Source: an uncultured Poribacteria bacterium
GTDB lineage: Bacteria > Poribacteria > WGA-4E > WGA-3G
Assembly: GCA_951828385.1 (NCBI GenBank)
Contig: OX639973.1
Span: 2,781,200-2,845,199 of the forward strand
DNA length: 64,000 nucleotides
Direction of reading: 5' to 3'
This document shows, one piece after another, positions 52,201-60,915 of the stretch. Below the pieces are notes generated by a model. That model made no database searches, was not told the DNA's origin, and worked only from the letters and a program-made list of their open reading frames with translations. Numbering within the stretch: position 1 is the stretch's first letter; the number at the start of each line of letters is the position of its first letter. The position numbers were made by a program, and so were the translations under genes.

Positions 52201-55200
52201 AAGGCAGCACTCGACTACGAAATCAAAGCCGCTTACACGGTAACTGTTACTGTCTCCGATGGCAGCTTGACTGATACCATCACCGTTACTATTAACATTA
52301 CGGATGTAAACGAATTGCCCACAAGCGCGGGAGTCTGTAAAGTTGGGGATGTCCTTAAGCCCGGTGAAAGTTGTACCTATCCCGGCACGGATGTGAAGTT
52401 TTCTGTCAACGCGAACGGCAGCGGACAGTTCTTGTTCCTTACTGCTGCAAACAACATCAACATTCAGAACACAGAACTTAACAACGTGTCTTATACGCTC
52501 GTTGCTAAGAAACTCGCCAGTGGCTCTTGGGAAATAGAGGAGATTGCCGACAGTTCAGCTCCCAAAACAACGAACACCGCCCCAGTGTTCACCGATGGCA
52601 CCCGCACCACCCGTTCTATTGCAGAGAACACGGCATCGGGACAAAACATCGGCACAGCAATAGCCGCGACAGATGCCGACAACGATACCCTCACCTACAC
52701 GCTCGGTGGCACCGATGCCACCGCGTTCAGCATCGTCAGCATTTCCGGGCAGCTGCGAACCCGTGCTGCATTAGATTATGAAACCAAGTCATCCTATTCC
52801 GTCACGGTCACCGTTTCTGATGAGAACGGCGGCACTGATAGCATCACGATCACAATCAATGTCACGGATGTAACCGAAATTACAAATACCGCTCCTGTGT
52901 TCACAGATGGTACAACCGCCACCCGCACTGTTGCTGAAAACACCGCCGCCAGCACAAACATCGGCACGGCTATAACTGCCACGGATACGGATAATGACAG
53001 GCTCACTTACACCCTCAGTGGCACCGATGCCGCAGCGTTCACTATCGTCAGCACTACCGGGCAGCTGCGAACCAAAGCCACCCTCGACTATGAAACGAAG
53101 GCAGCCTACTCGGTAACAATCACTGTCTCCGATGGCAGCCTGACTGACACAATTAGTGTCACTGTCAATATCACAGATGTAGACGAAGGAGCCGCAGGCA
53201 CCTCTGGGGATAATACGCCACCACCAACCCCGGATACCCGGATAGCCTTTGAAGCCAACACACCCGCTGAATATACGCGTGTGACACTCAGCGATAACGG
53301 TAAGGTTTGGGGCATCCCGACAAAATACACCACCGATTCTGATGTCGGCACAGTCGCATATATGGCACTCGCAACGTTGATGGGATGCGATTTCGCTGAC
53401 GCAGAGGTCGCAAGGCAAAGTAAAGTGTACATCAAGAGGCACTCCTTGGGAACACTGAGCAACTTTGCGTCGGGGACGGTCTGTGGAAAAACAAGTCGCA
53501 CCTGGTCAAGTTCTTGGAGCGCAGTCCGGATCACACATCTGCGTTTTTTTGATGAGACAGGTACGCCTAACATCAAGGAGGCGGTCTACAACGCCGATAC
53601 GGATCAAATAGAGATCCCTGGAGGATGGCAACCACCGGATATAACACAACAGCCTGACCCACCCGAACAACCGCAACAACCCCAGCAACCTGGAAACGGA
53701 GGCGGCACCCCGACGCTCACCGCATCAACTATGTCTCCATTGACAGAGGCGACGCTGCATGGAGGGGTCGTGACACTGACACTCAGTGGCAGAATCTATG
53801 AATCCTCTGGTTCAAAAATCAGAGGGGCAGTGTCATTCTCTGGCATTCCTGGTGTCACCGTCAAGCCCCCCAAAAGCAGGTGTGGGTGTCAGCTTTTCTT
53901 CTTCAATTGTAACTGCTACACATACGACTATGGTATCAGCCGTGTTAGCGATACTGAGGTCACTGTTAAACTGGTATTCGATGGTAATATTGACAACGAT
54001 AGCACGCTGACATTTACCGTCGGTGCGGGTGCCATCGCTGGATACAACGGACCGGCACTCACCGCACAACTGCCTGTCTCAGCAGTGCAAGAATCGTTAG
54101 TTGCATCAACTATGTCTCCATTGACAGAGGCAACATTAGATGGAAGTAGTGTCACACTGACACTCAGTGGCAGAATTTATGCCTTTGGTTCAAAAATGAG
54201 AGAGGCAGTGTCATTCTCTGGCATTCCTGGTGTCACCGTCAAGCCCTCCGAAACAAATTGTGTTTGTAGGTTTGCCTTCAATTGTAGGTGCAACATATAC
54301 TATGGTATCAGCCGTGTTAGCGATACTGAGGTCACTGTTAAACTGGTATTCGATGGTGATATTGACAGCAATGGCACGCTGACATTTACCGTCGGTGCGG
54401 ATGCCATCGCTGGATACAACGGACCGGCACTCACCGCGCTGGTCTCTGTCTCTGCTGGAGGGGTGCCTGCAGATCCCGAAGTACCTATAAATATGGGTGG
54501 AACACCAACGCTAACCGCTTCAACCACGGCACCATTGACAGAAACAACGCTACATGAAAGCGTCGTCACACTCACACTCAGCGGTGGCACCTATAAGCAG
54601 CAGAGTTTCAACCTAACAGTGTCCGGTATTAACGGTGTCACTGTTAGCACATTTCCCCTTGGCATTCCATTTCACCTTCGGAGTTTTGACCTTGATCGCC
54701 AGAGCGACACAGAAGTCGCCGTTGAACTCACATTCAACGGCGACTTTGATACCGATGCTACACTCACTTTTACTGTCGGCGCAGGTGCCATCGCTGGTGG
54801 ATACAACGGGCCGGCACTCACAGCAGAACTGCCTGTCACAGCAGTGGAAGAATCGTTAGTTGCATCAACAGAGGCACCTCTGACAGAGGCGACACTTGAT
54901 GACAGTGTCGTTACTCTCACACTCACCGGGCGCGCTTATGTGCGGTCTTCTTATGATATTGAGCGGGCAATGACAATCGCCGGCATTGACGGCGTAACAA
55001 TTCCTTGGCACGAGCCTGACAGAAAAAACGACACCGAAATCACTGTGGAACTTGAATTTGATGGCAATATCAACGTTGATAGCACACTCACATTCACCGT
55101 CGGCGTAGGTGCCATCTCAAACTACAACGGACCCGCACTCACCGCACAAATAACGGTCACCGCAGACAGAGAAAACGCCCTTTTAGCAAACTTCCCGAAC

Positions 55201-55461
55201 CCGTTCAACCCTGAGACGTGGATACCCTATCACTTGGCAAAACCCACAGAGGTCACCCTCACAATCTACGCTGTGAACGGACAAGCGGTGCGGACATTAG
55301 CACTCGGACATCAACCCGCGGGTATCTACCAGACTCGCAGTCGTGCAGCGTATTGGGACGGCAGAAACGCACAAGGTGAACCCGTCGCAAGCGGTGTCTA
55401 TTTCTACACACTCACCGCAGGCGATTTTTCTGCCACACGAAAGATGTTAATACGAAAATAG
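49228..55461 (+). pseudogene. 3' part of the giant secreted repeat protein (WD40, LRR, cadherin, sorting-like domain)
   Basis: This is an open frame of about 2077 codons with no start of its own; it continues the WD40 text of 46555-47889 (SVSFSPDGTLLASG). In order: four WD40 repeats (to about 49860); a first LRR array (49990-50560) with a beta-domain (FKAVAPAGAPFDIVLPLT); a second LRR array and a copy of the same beta-domain (50900-51960); three cadherin-like repeats (NTAPVFTDGTTTTRTIAENTA type, 52010-53190); an unrecognised Cys-containing segment; four repeats beginning TASTMSPLTEATL (53710-55165); and the C-terminal NFPNPFNPETWIPYHLA...RKMLIRK domain. Such proteins mediate surface contact or eukaryote-like interactions. 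It is probably not translated unless an internal GTG is used. Confidence 0.8.
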
Positions 55462-55690
55462 CATCTATAGGACTTGCGCATTACGCCTTAAAATCCCCTG
55501 ATAAGGGATTTAGCGGTTTATAGCAAAATCCAAAAATAAGCGGACACTTGTAGCATAAATTTTTGGTTTGTGCCTCCTTGTAGCATAGGCTGTTAGCCTG
55601 TGCCTCCGTGAGAACAAACTTCACACATTCACACAACAATACGAATGTATAAGTCATTACGCGGGCCACTATAATAAGGAGAACTAACGC
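55462..55690. other. Gene-free spacer with a hairpin and repeat words
   Basis: The stretch contains a MITE-like end (TAGGACTTGCGCA, 55469-55481), the stem AAATCCC/GGGATTT at 55492-55511, and two palindrome-like words around 55553-55606 (TTGTAGCATAAAT..., TTGTAGCATAGGCTG-ttag-CCTGTGCC). No gene is visible. Confidence 0.5.
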
Positions 55691-55750
55691 ATGAAAACAA
55701 CACTATATTTCACACTCACACTACTCACTTTTGTAATGCTCACATTATAG
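55691..55750 (+). pseudogene. Orphan signal-peptide leader
   Basis: AAGGAG, then ATG at 55691 and 18 hydrophobic codons (MKTTLYFTLTLLTF...), then TAG. It reads like the leader of an exported protein whose body is lost or replaced. It could instead be a short hydrophobic peptide of its own. Confidence 0.5.
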
Positions 55751-55912
55751 AAGACATCTCACATGCGGGTGTGCGCAAGCAGTTAGCCACCGTACGCATG
55801 AGAAGATTGGTGTCCGCAAGCGGAAAGCTCGCGACAAGGTGGGCAGATCTGAAGAGGCAAGAATGAACGAAGGGCGGGCATATAGCACCGGCCTTATAAT
55901 AAATGTGCCCGT

Positions 55913-58633
55913 TTACATCGAAATCCCCAATAACCCGCGCGTCAACTGGAAATCCGTATTCCCTTTACCGTGCAGCTTCGGCGTATACTGCCGCGAAGCC
56001 ACCTCCACGATTAACGCCAACAAGTCGTCAACATCAGCCGTTGATAAATCCAAATCCGCACCGTAGGTGCTTTGCGTTGTGACATCTGTAGAGACCTGAA
56101 CCAACGGCACCATCACATGCGATTGCAACGGCGCACCAACGATGTGTGCAAGTGCGAGATCCACACCGGTCGCGCCGAGTCCTGTTAACGTCTCCGTCGG
56201 TTGATCTGTCGGTGTCTCCATAATGTGGAATCCGGCTTTCTCGACCCGCTGCCCATACGCCAAAGTCGGTGTGTTTGTCAGATGAACCACTGACGACTGA
56301 CGGCTGACGGAAACCGATAGCCATCCCGCATTTGCTGGCACGACAACTGTTCCGCCTGCAGCAGCGACCCTATGCGTTAATTGTGTCAAGGACTGCGAGA
56401 CTTCTTTTGTCACTTCACCCGTTGATGTCACGGCAATACAGAGATGTTCTAATCCGGCATCGACAACCGGAACAGACGGTTTATCCGCAAGCGTTTCCGA
56501 GAACCAGTCTTGTACCTTTTCAATAACAGCATCAATCCCACCATCCAATTGGACACTCGCCCACCCGTAACGTTCCGGCGATATACCGAGCTTCTGAATC
56601 TCATGTCGGACGTGGTCGTTGTGCGTCTTCTCACAACCGTGTTCAAGGAGCAAACCGAGCGCAACTTTCGGATGCGTCAGATGTCCAATCATCGTGCGGG
56701 TATAAATCTCCTCAGAACGTCCGCCGGAGACACCACACCCTTCTGTATGCGGCAGCGCGACAAAACGCGATATGCCTTGCTTGCTACCTATCTTTCGTTC
56801 ATTGCAGCGATGCGCGATCATCTGCGCAATCTGCCCGGAGCAAAGGCTCGTCGGCAAGATGAGTCCGACTTGATCCGTGCGGTATCCTGCTTCTGTTTGG
56901 AGTGCGCGGAAAACTCCTCGACCTGGTAGGTGCGGTTTCCTAACCGCACCTCCTTCCCAAGCTTCAATCGGAATCGGTTCCCCAGACTTCAATTCGGATT
57001 CCGTTAACAGCGGATCTAAATCTACCGGACCCGTCTGCTTCCAATCGCGCCATAGCGAGACTTGGGAATGCCCGGCTTTCTCACCGACTGAACGTTCACC
57101 GGATGCAACATCCACTGTCAAGTCCAGCATCGAGTCGCCGAGTACTTCCATCGGTGTGCCGTCAAGATACGCACCAGCGTTCACGTCCATGTCTTTGGTA
57201 AGCATCTCGTAGCGTCCGGTCGTGGTGACAATCTTAATCGTCGGCACGAACGGAAAATTCGTAATGGAACCGTTGCCAGTAACAAAGAAAATCATGTTGG
57301 ACCCGGATGCCACCTGTCCTGCGATGCTTTCTAAATCGTTGCCGGGGCTGTCCATGAAGTAGTAACCCGGTTTTTCCATGAGTTGGCTGTAATTGATAAC
57401 GTAGTCGAGGCAGACATCCGGATGCCGTTTCATTGCCGCACCGATCGATTTAATGGCGATGTTGTAAAGTCCACGGAAATTGTTGCCGCCAGACGGATTG
57501 CCTTCAGCGGAGTGTCCATGCCATGAAACGCGTTCTTTGAACCGTTCAATGGTATTGAGGAACGTCCGCGCCGTCGGCAGGTCTCGGACATTTTGAAGTA
57601 TGTATGCCTCAGACCCGATTAACTCATCGGTCTCCGCCAGGTTAGCACACCCACCATAACGGATAACCTCTTTCGCAACGTAAGCAGCAAGCGGATTACC
57701 AGACACACCAGAGAATGCATCGGAACCCCCACACTGCAGGGCAATCTTCAGATTTTCCAGAGGTTGTTCGGTGCGCGCTACGCTGTTCACGGTATCCAAC
57801 CATCCATTAATAATCTCTGCTCCACCTGATAAATCCGTGTCGAAACTTCCCTGTAACCGATAGAAATGGTGAACGACATCATCCAAAGCGTAACCTTCGC
57901 GGAACATATACGATTTGAGCATTTCGTTCGTAACCGATTCGGTGCCGTAGTCGACGAGCAGCATCGCACCGATATTCGGATGGACAGTGAAACCGGCGAG
58001 CGTTCGGAGCAGCATATCAATGTTATTCGGAGTCCTGCCTTCGCCGCCTTCTGTATGTGTCACGGCAACAACACCGTCTATGTTTGGAAATGTATCGGGG
58101 TTACAAACCCCGCCTACCGAACACATCTCGGCAAGCCTTCTCGCGAAACCGGAGGTGCGGGCAGTTGTGCCCATAACGACGATATAGTTTCGCGTGCCAA
58201 CGCCACGGTTGCCCGGACGCTGATAACCGAGGAAGCAACGCTCGTCCGTATGCATCGCCACCTGCTCCCCAGGGCGGAACTCTGCTTCGTCTAATTGATA
58301 GGGTGCCATCTTGTCGCTGAAGTTAGGTGTTCCCGGCAATGCAAAAGATAAGTTTCTGATTGATAAAGAATCAATCATCTTCTGATTGCAGACATAATCG
58401 CCGGGGGCAATGGAACGTGTGGCAAAACCGAAGGGTAAACCCCACGACAGCAACGGTGCTGCTTCTGAAATTGACGCAATGGCAAAGCGGTGGCCTTCTA
58501 AGATGGTATGCGATAGTTGAAACTGTTCTCCATTATAGCGAATAAGCGTGCCACTCTCCAATGTCTGCGTAGCGATAGCGACGTTATCATCTGGCGATGG
58601 CAACCGAGCAACATCGGTAAAATCATAATCCAT
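55913..58633 (-). CDS. UxaA-family (altronate/galactarate dehydratase-like) protein with two catalytic-type halves and in-frame repeats
   Basis: This is a 906-aa protein, about twice a normal UxaA (about 500 aa). An SAF domain at the N terminus (VAIATQTLESGTLI) is followed by a first catalytic-type half (GYQRPGNRGVGTRNYIVVMGT, VAVTHTEGGEG, LQCGGSDAFSG in part) and a second one (ILPTSLCSGQIAQMIAHRCNER, ALPHTEGCGVSGG, LLEHGCEKTHNDHV). It would dehydrate a sugar acid. The codons at 58094-58120 (SVGGVCNPDT), 56925-56953 (GGAVRKPHLP) and 56285-56322 (LSVSVSRQSSVV) coincide with genome-wide repeats. AAAGGAG lies 11 bases before the ATG. The operon context is unclear. Confidence 0.85.
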   Translation of the reverse strand: MDYDFTDVARLPSPDDNVAIATQTLESGTLIRYNGEQFQLSHTILEGHRFAIASISEAAPLLSWGLPFGFATRSIAPGDYVCNQKMIDSLSIRNLSFALPGTPNFSDKMAPYQLDEAEFRPGEQVAMHTDERCFLGYQRPGNRGVGTRNYIVVMGTTARTSGFARRLAEMCSVGGVCNPDTFPNIDGVVAVTHTEGGEGRTPNNIDMLLRTLAGFTVHPNIGAMLLVDYGTESVTNEMLKSYMFREGYALDDVVHHFYRLQGSFDTDLSGGAEIINGWLDTVNSVARTEQPLENLKIALQCGGSDAFSGVSGNPLAAYVAKEVIRYGGCANLAETDELIGSEAYILQNVRDLPTARTFLNTIERFKERVSWHGHSAEGNPSGGNNFRGLYNIAIKSIGAAMKRHPDVCLDYVINYSQLMEKPGYYFMDSPGNDLESIAGQVASGSNMIFFVTGNGSITNFPFVPTIKIVTTTGRYEMLTKDMDVNAGAYLDGTPMEVLGDSMLDLTVDVASGERSVGEKAGHSQVSLWRDWKQTGPVDLDPLLTESELKSGEPIPIEAWEGGAVRKPHLPGRGVFRALQTEAGYRTDQVGLILPTSLCSGQIAQMIAHRCNERKIGSKQGISRFVALPHTEGCGVSGGRSEEIYTRTMIGHLTHPKVALGLLLEHGCEKTHNDHVRHEIQKLGISPERYGWASVQLDGGIDAVIEKVQDWFSETLADKPSVPVVDAGLEHLCIAVTSTGEVTKEVSQSLTQLTHRVAAAGGTVVVPANAGWLSVSVSRQSSVVHLTNTPTLAYGQRVEKAGFHIMETPTDQPTETLTGLGATGVDLALAHIVGAPLQSHVMVPLVQVSTDVTTQSTYGADLDLSTADVDDLLALIVEVASRQYTPKLHGKGNTDFQLTRGLLGISM
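56285..56322 (-). repeat. CAGTCGTCAGT-type repeat inside a coding gene
   Basis: On the minus strand CTATCGGTTTCCGTCAG, CCGTCAGTCGTCAGTGGTT. The same wording occurs in the suf spacers and at 7798-7825. It encodes SVSVSRQSSVV in the dehydratase. Confidence 0.55.
56925..56953. repeat. 10-bp palindrome inside a coding gene
   Basis: AGGTGCGGTT (56928-56937), loop TCCT, AACCGCACCT (56942-56951), preceded by GGT. It is in frame with the dehydratase and encodes GGAVRKPHLP on the minus strand. Confidence 0.8.
58094..58120. repeat. Second palindrome of the same family inside the coding gene
   Basis: GGGGTT (58097-58102), loop ACA, AACCCC (58106-58111), followed by GCCTACC. Read on the minus strand this is GGTAGGC-GGGGTT-tgt-AACCCC, and encodes SVGGVCNPDT in the dehydratase. 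Confidence 0.8.
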
Positions 58634-58699
58634 ACAAAGCGTACTCCTTTGTCAATATCGGCATGTGTTAGAAAAGATGTATCTGGAATATCCCAAGAA

Positions 58700-59314
58700 T
58701 TAACGACGATAAATGCTCACCTCGATTGCGTCCTGTTTCACCCACGGCAGATCAATGTCAAACCAATGTGTTTCAGATTCATAACGTTCGCGGACGTGTC
58801 CGAGGTAATCCGCCATCGAATCGGCGCCGATACCGACGTTATCCGCCACAACAGTTGCGGGATCCGTCAGTCGCGATTCAATCGCCTGAAAACACGGGAA
58901 ATAGTTGCTGAAGTTGTTATCAAGGAGCAAAAAATCGACAGGGTCTTGAATGCCTTTAAGTACTTCCTGTGCATCACCGATGCGTGAGTCAACGAGGTCC
59001 GCCATACCCGCGCGTTCAAAATTTGCGCGTGCTTGTGCCGCTCGGTCAGCGTCTATTTCGACTGTTATCAAACGTCCAGCCCCAGCATCTCTTAACACGC
59101 GTAACATCCAGAGCCCAGAATAACCAATAGCCGTGCCACATTCAACAATAAGCAATGGCTTCGCTGCCGCAACGCAGGCAGCAAGAAATTTCGCCTTTTC
59201 TTCCCCTAACATCGGGATTCTCTCTGCCTTACACTGTGCCTCAACCTCTTGTAAAACCTCATCAAACATATAAGCCTCCATCAGAACTCGGTTGATCTGT
59301 TCCAAACTTGACAT
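58700..59314 (-). CDS. O-methyltransferase family protein (class I SAM)
   Basis: This is a 204-aa methyltransferase. VECGTAIGYSGLWMLRVL is motif I, RLITVEIDADRAAQARANFERAG is motif II (in part) and DFLLLDNNFSNYFPCF the acidic metal-site region seen in catechol/caffeoyl-CoA O-methyltransferases. The acceptor is unknown. The start is not firm: ATG at 59314 lacks a ribosome site, while ATG at 59269 (MFDEVLQ) has GGAGG five bases upstream. Confidence 0.82.
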   Translation of the reverse strand: MSSLEQINRVLMEAYMFDEVLQEVEAQCKAERIPMLGEEKAKFLAACVAAAKPLLIVECGTAIGYSGLWMLRVLRDAGAGRLITVEIDADRAAQARANFERAGMADLVDSRIGDAQEVLKGIQDPVDFLLLDNNFSNYFPCFQAIESRLTDPATVVADNVGIGADSMADYLGHVRERYESETHWFDIDLPWVKQDAIEVSIYRR

Positions 59315-59412
59315 CTGTCAATAGATATGCTAAATTTTTATTGTTTCGTATAAGATCTCATTAAAACAATCATACACGAAAATCTCCTTGAAGTCAAGAG
59401 GCAGTACAGAGT

Positions 59413-59575
59413 GCATTATTGCCCGTTCCGACGTGCGATGAATCGCACTACTACGAACCGGGTTTACCTTTCATTTCAATGTTGACAGAGCAGTAGTTAA
59501 TAGTTATAAGTTAAGAGAAAGACTTTATCTATCAAGTTCCGTCTTAACTAACAACCAATAACCAACAACTATTTT
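59413..59575. repeat. Inverted copy of the TGCGAT/ATCGCA repeat and a suf-spacer repeat
   Basis: On the minus strand GGTTCGTAGTAGTGCGAT, tc, ATCGCACG, then AACGGGCAAT (59413-59467): a copy of the 47880 element that lacks its second hairpin arm. 59493-59575 carries TTAATAGTTATAAGTTAAGAG and, inverted, CTTAACTAACAACCAATAACC, related to the suf-spacer repeats (short parts quoted). Confidence 0.65.
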
Positions 59576-59650
59576 TAATAGACAAAAAAAATTTGCAACC
59601 AAATCCCCTGCTTGGTGTGTATCATAGATAAGCACCTCCGGAGGGACCTG

Positions 59651-60250
59651 ATGCCTGAGTTAGACGATGAACTAATGGAACGCTACCAAAAAGGGGATGA
59701 AAACGCGTTTACGCTTCTCGTACGCCGCCATCAACAGCCACTTGTTAACTTCATTGCTCGGTTTATCAATGACAAGGACAGTGCTGAGGATCTGGCGCAG
59801 GAGACGTTCATCCGCATTTTTAAAGCCGCGAACCGCTACAAATCGGAGGGCGCGCATTTTAAAACGTGGATGTATCACATCGCCTCAAATCTTTGCAAAA
59901 ATGAATTACGCAATCGCGGACGGCGGGATCGGTACAGAGTCGATAACGTCGTGAACAGCGGAAGCGAGAGTGATAGCGACACAGAACAGATCGACTTAAT
60001 CGCAAACGCGCCCGCGAACCCCGAGCTCCAACCGGAAATCGCACTAGAACGCAAGGAACTACGAAACGCTATTCAAAAAGCAATCGCAGAATTACCAGAA
60101 CAGTATAGACTCCCGCTTGTGCTCCGCGATCTACAAGGACTCAGTTACGATGAAATCAGCGAAGTACTCGAACTCCGAAGCGGTACAACGAAATCTCGCA
60201 TCAACCGCGCCCGGCTTATGCTTAAGGAAAAGTTAAAACCTTTTATCTAA
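59651..60250 (+). CDS. ECF-type RNA polymerase sigma factor
   Basis: This is a 199-aa ECF sigma factor. Region 2 is SAEDLAQETFIRIFKAANRY with FKTWMYHIASNLCKNELRNR, and region 4 is ELPEQYRLPLVLRDLQGLSYDEISEVLELRSGTTKSRINRAR (in parts). GGAGGGACCTG precedes the ATG at 59651. It is followed by its likely anti-sigma partner 17 bases later and by a protease-like gene, an arrangement of envelope-stress sigma factors. TTTGCAACC at 59591 could be part of an autoregulated promoter, but this is weak. Confidence 0.92.
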   Translation: MPELDDELMERYQKGDENAFTLLVRRHQQPLVNFIARFINDKDSAEDLAQETFIRIFKAANRYKSEGAHFKTWMYHIASNLCKNELRNRGRRDRYRVDNVVNSGSESDSDTEQIDLIANAPANPELQPEIALERKELRNAIQKAIAELPEQYRLPLVLRDLQGLSYDEISEVLELRSGTTKSRINRARLMLKEKLKPFI

Positions 60251-60267
60251 TGTTTTAGGAGCGACTT

Positions 60268-60858
60268 ATGAACTGTTTACAGGCTGAGGAACACTTCTCT
60301 GCCCACTTTGAAGACACACTCGATTATCAGACACTGCAAGGTTTTGAAGGACACCTCGCAGAATGTGAGGCGTGCCAACACGAATATGTCCGATTCCAGG
60401 AGTCTGTGAAGGCGGTACAACAATTGCCGCAGATACAACCCTCGCCGTACTTTATGTCAACGCTACAGCAACGCCTCGCCACAGAAGGACGCGATCCGAG
60501 CAGCCTTAAGGCAATTGCCGCAACAGGCTGGAAACAACTCTTAGATGTCCTTCGTCGTCCCAAATGGGCGTTCAGTGGCATCATGGCATTGATTCTTGCC
60601 GCCGCGGGCACCTATTTCTATCAAGAGCGTCCACTGTTCGAGCGCGACCTCCGGCCAGCACCAATAGCGACTATCTCTCAAGGCGAACAGATAACAACAC
60701 CCCCCGATACCTTTGGGGTAGAATCACAGCGTTCCGTGAGAGGTAACCGCGGGTTCCTGCCGAGCGATGCTATCTCAACGCCAACGCAACCGATGCAGCA
60801 GCGTTATATGTTAAAGCAGGTCAGTTACACCAACGCCTCCACCAGCGGCGGGCTCTAA
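60268..60858 (+). CDS. Zinc-finger anti-sigma factor, membrane-bound
   Basis: This is a 196-aa anti-sigma factor. The N-terminal zf-HC2-type zinc motif is HLAECEACQ (H-x3-C-x2-C) after MNCLQAEEHFSAHFE. One transmembrane helix lies near residues 92-112 (WAFSGIMALILAAAGTYFY). The C-terminal part is periplasmic and low in structure. It should hold the sigma factor at the membrane until cleaved. AGGAG lies before the ATG. Confidence 0.87.
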   Translation: MNCLQAEEHFSAHFEDTLDYQTLQGFEGHLAECEACQHEYVRFQESVKAVQQLPQIQPSPYFMSTLQQRLATEGRDPSSLKAIAATGWKQLLDVLRRPKWAFSGIMALILAAAGTYFYQERPLFERDLRPAPIATISQGEQITTPPDTFGVESQRSVRGNRGFLPSDAISTPTQPMQQRYMLKQVSYTNASTSGGL

Positions 60859-60867
60859 TAAGGCCCT

Positions 60868-60892
60868 TGTAGGAGGGGTTTCTAACCCCGAT
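60868..60892. repeat. Palindrome of the GGTTnnnAACC family between anti-sigma and HtrA-like genes
   Basis: TTGTAGGA-GGGGTT-tct-AACCCC-GATT (stem 60875-60880 / 60884-60889). The same element family as in the dehydratase, with a different stem. It might act as a weak attenuator in this operon. Confidence 0.75.
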
Positions 60893-60915
60893 TCATAACT
60901 TCAAGGAAAATAAGC

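Noticed and set aside
54066-54470. Possible CRISPR-like or satellite repeats in the giant gene
   Set aside because: They are repeated protein domains (TASTMSPLTEATL units) in a single reading frame, not a DNA repeat array.
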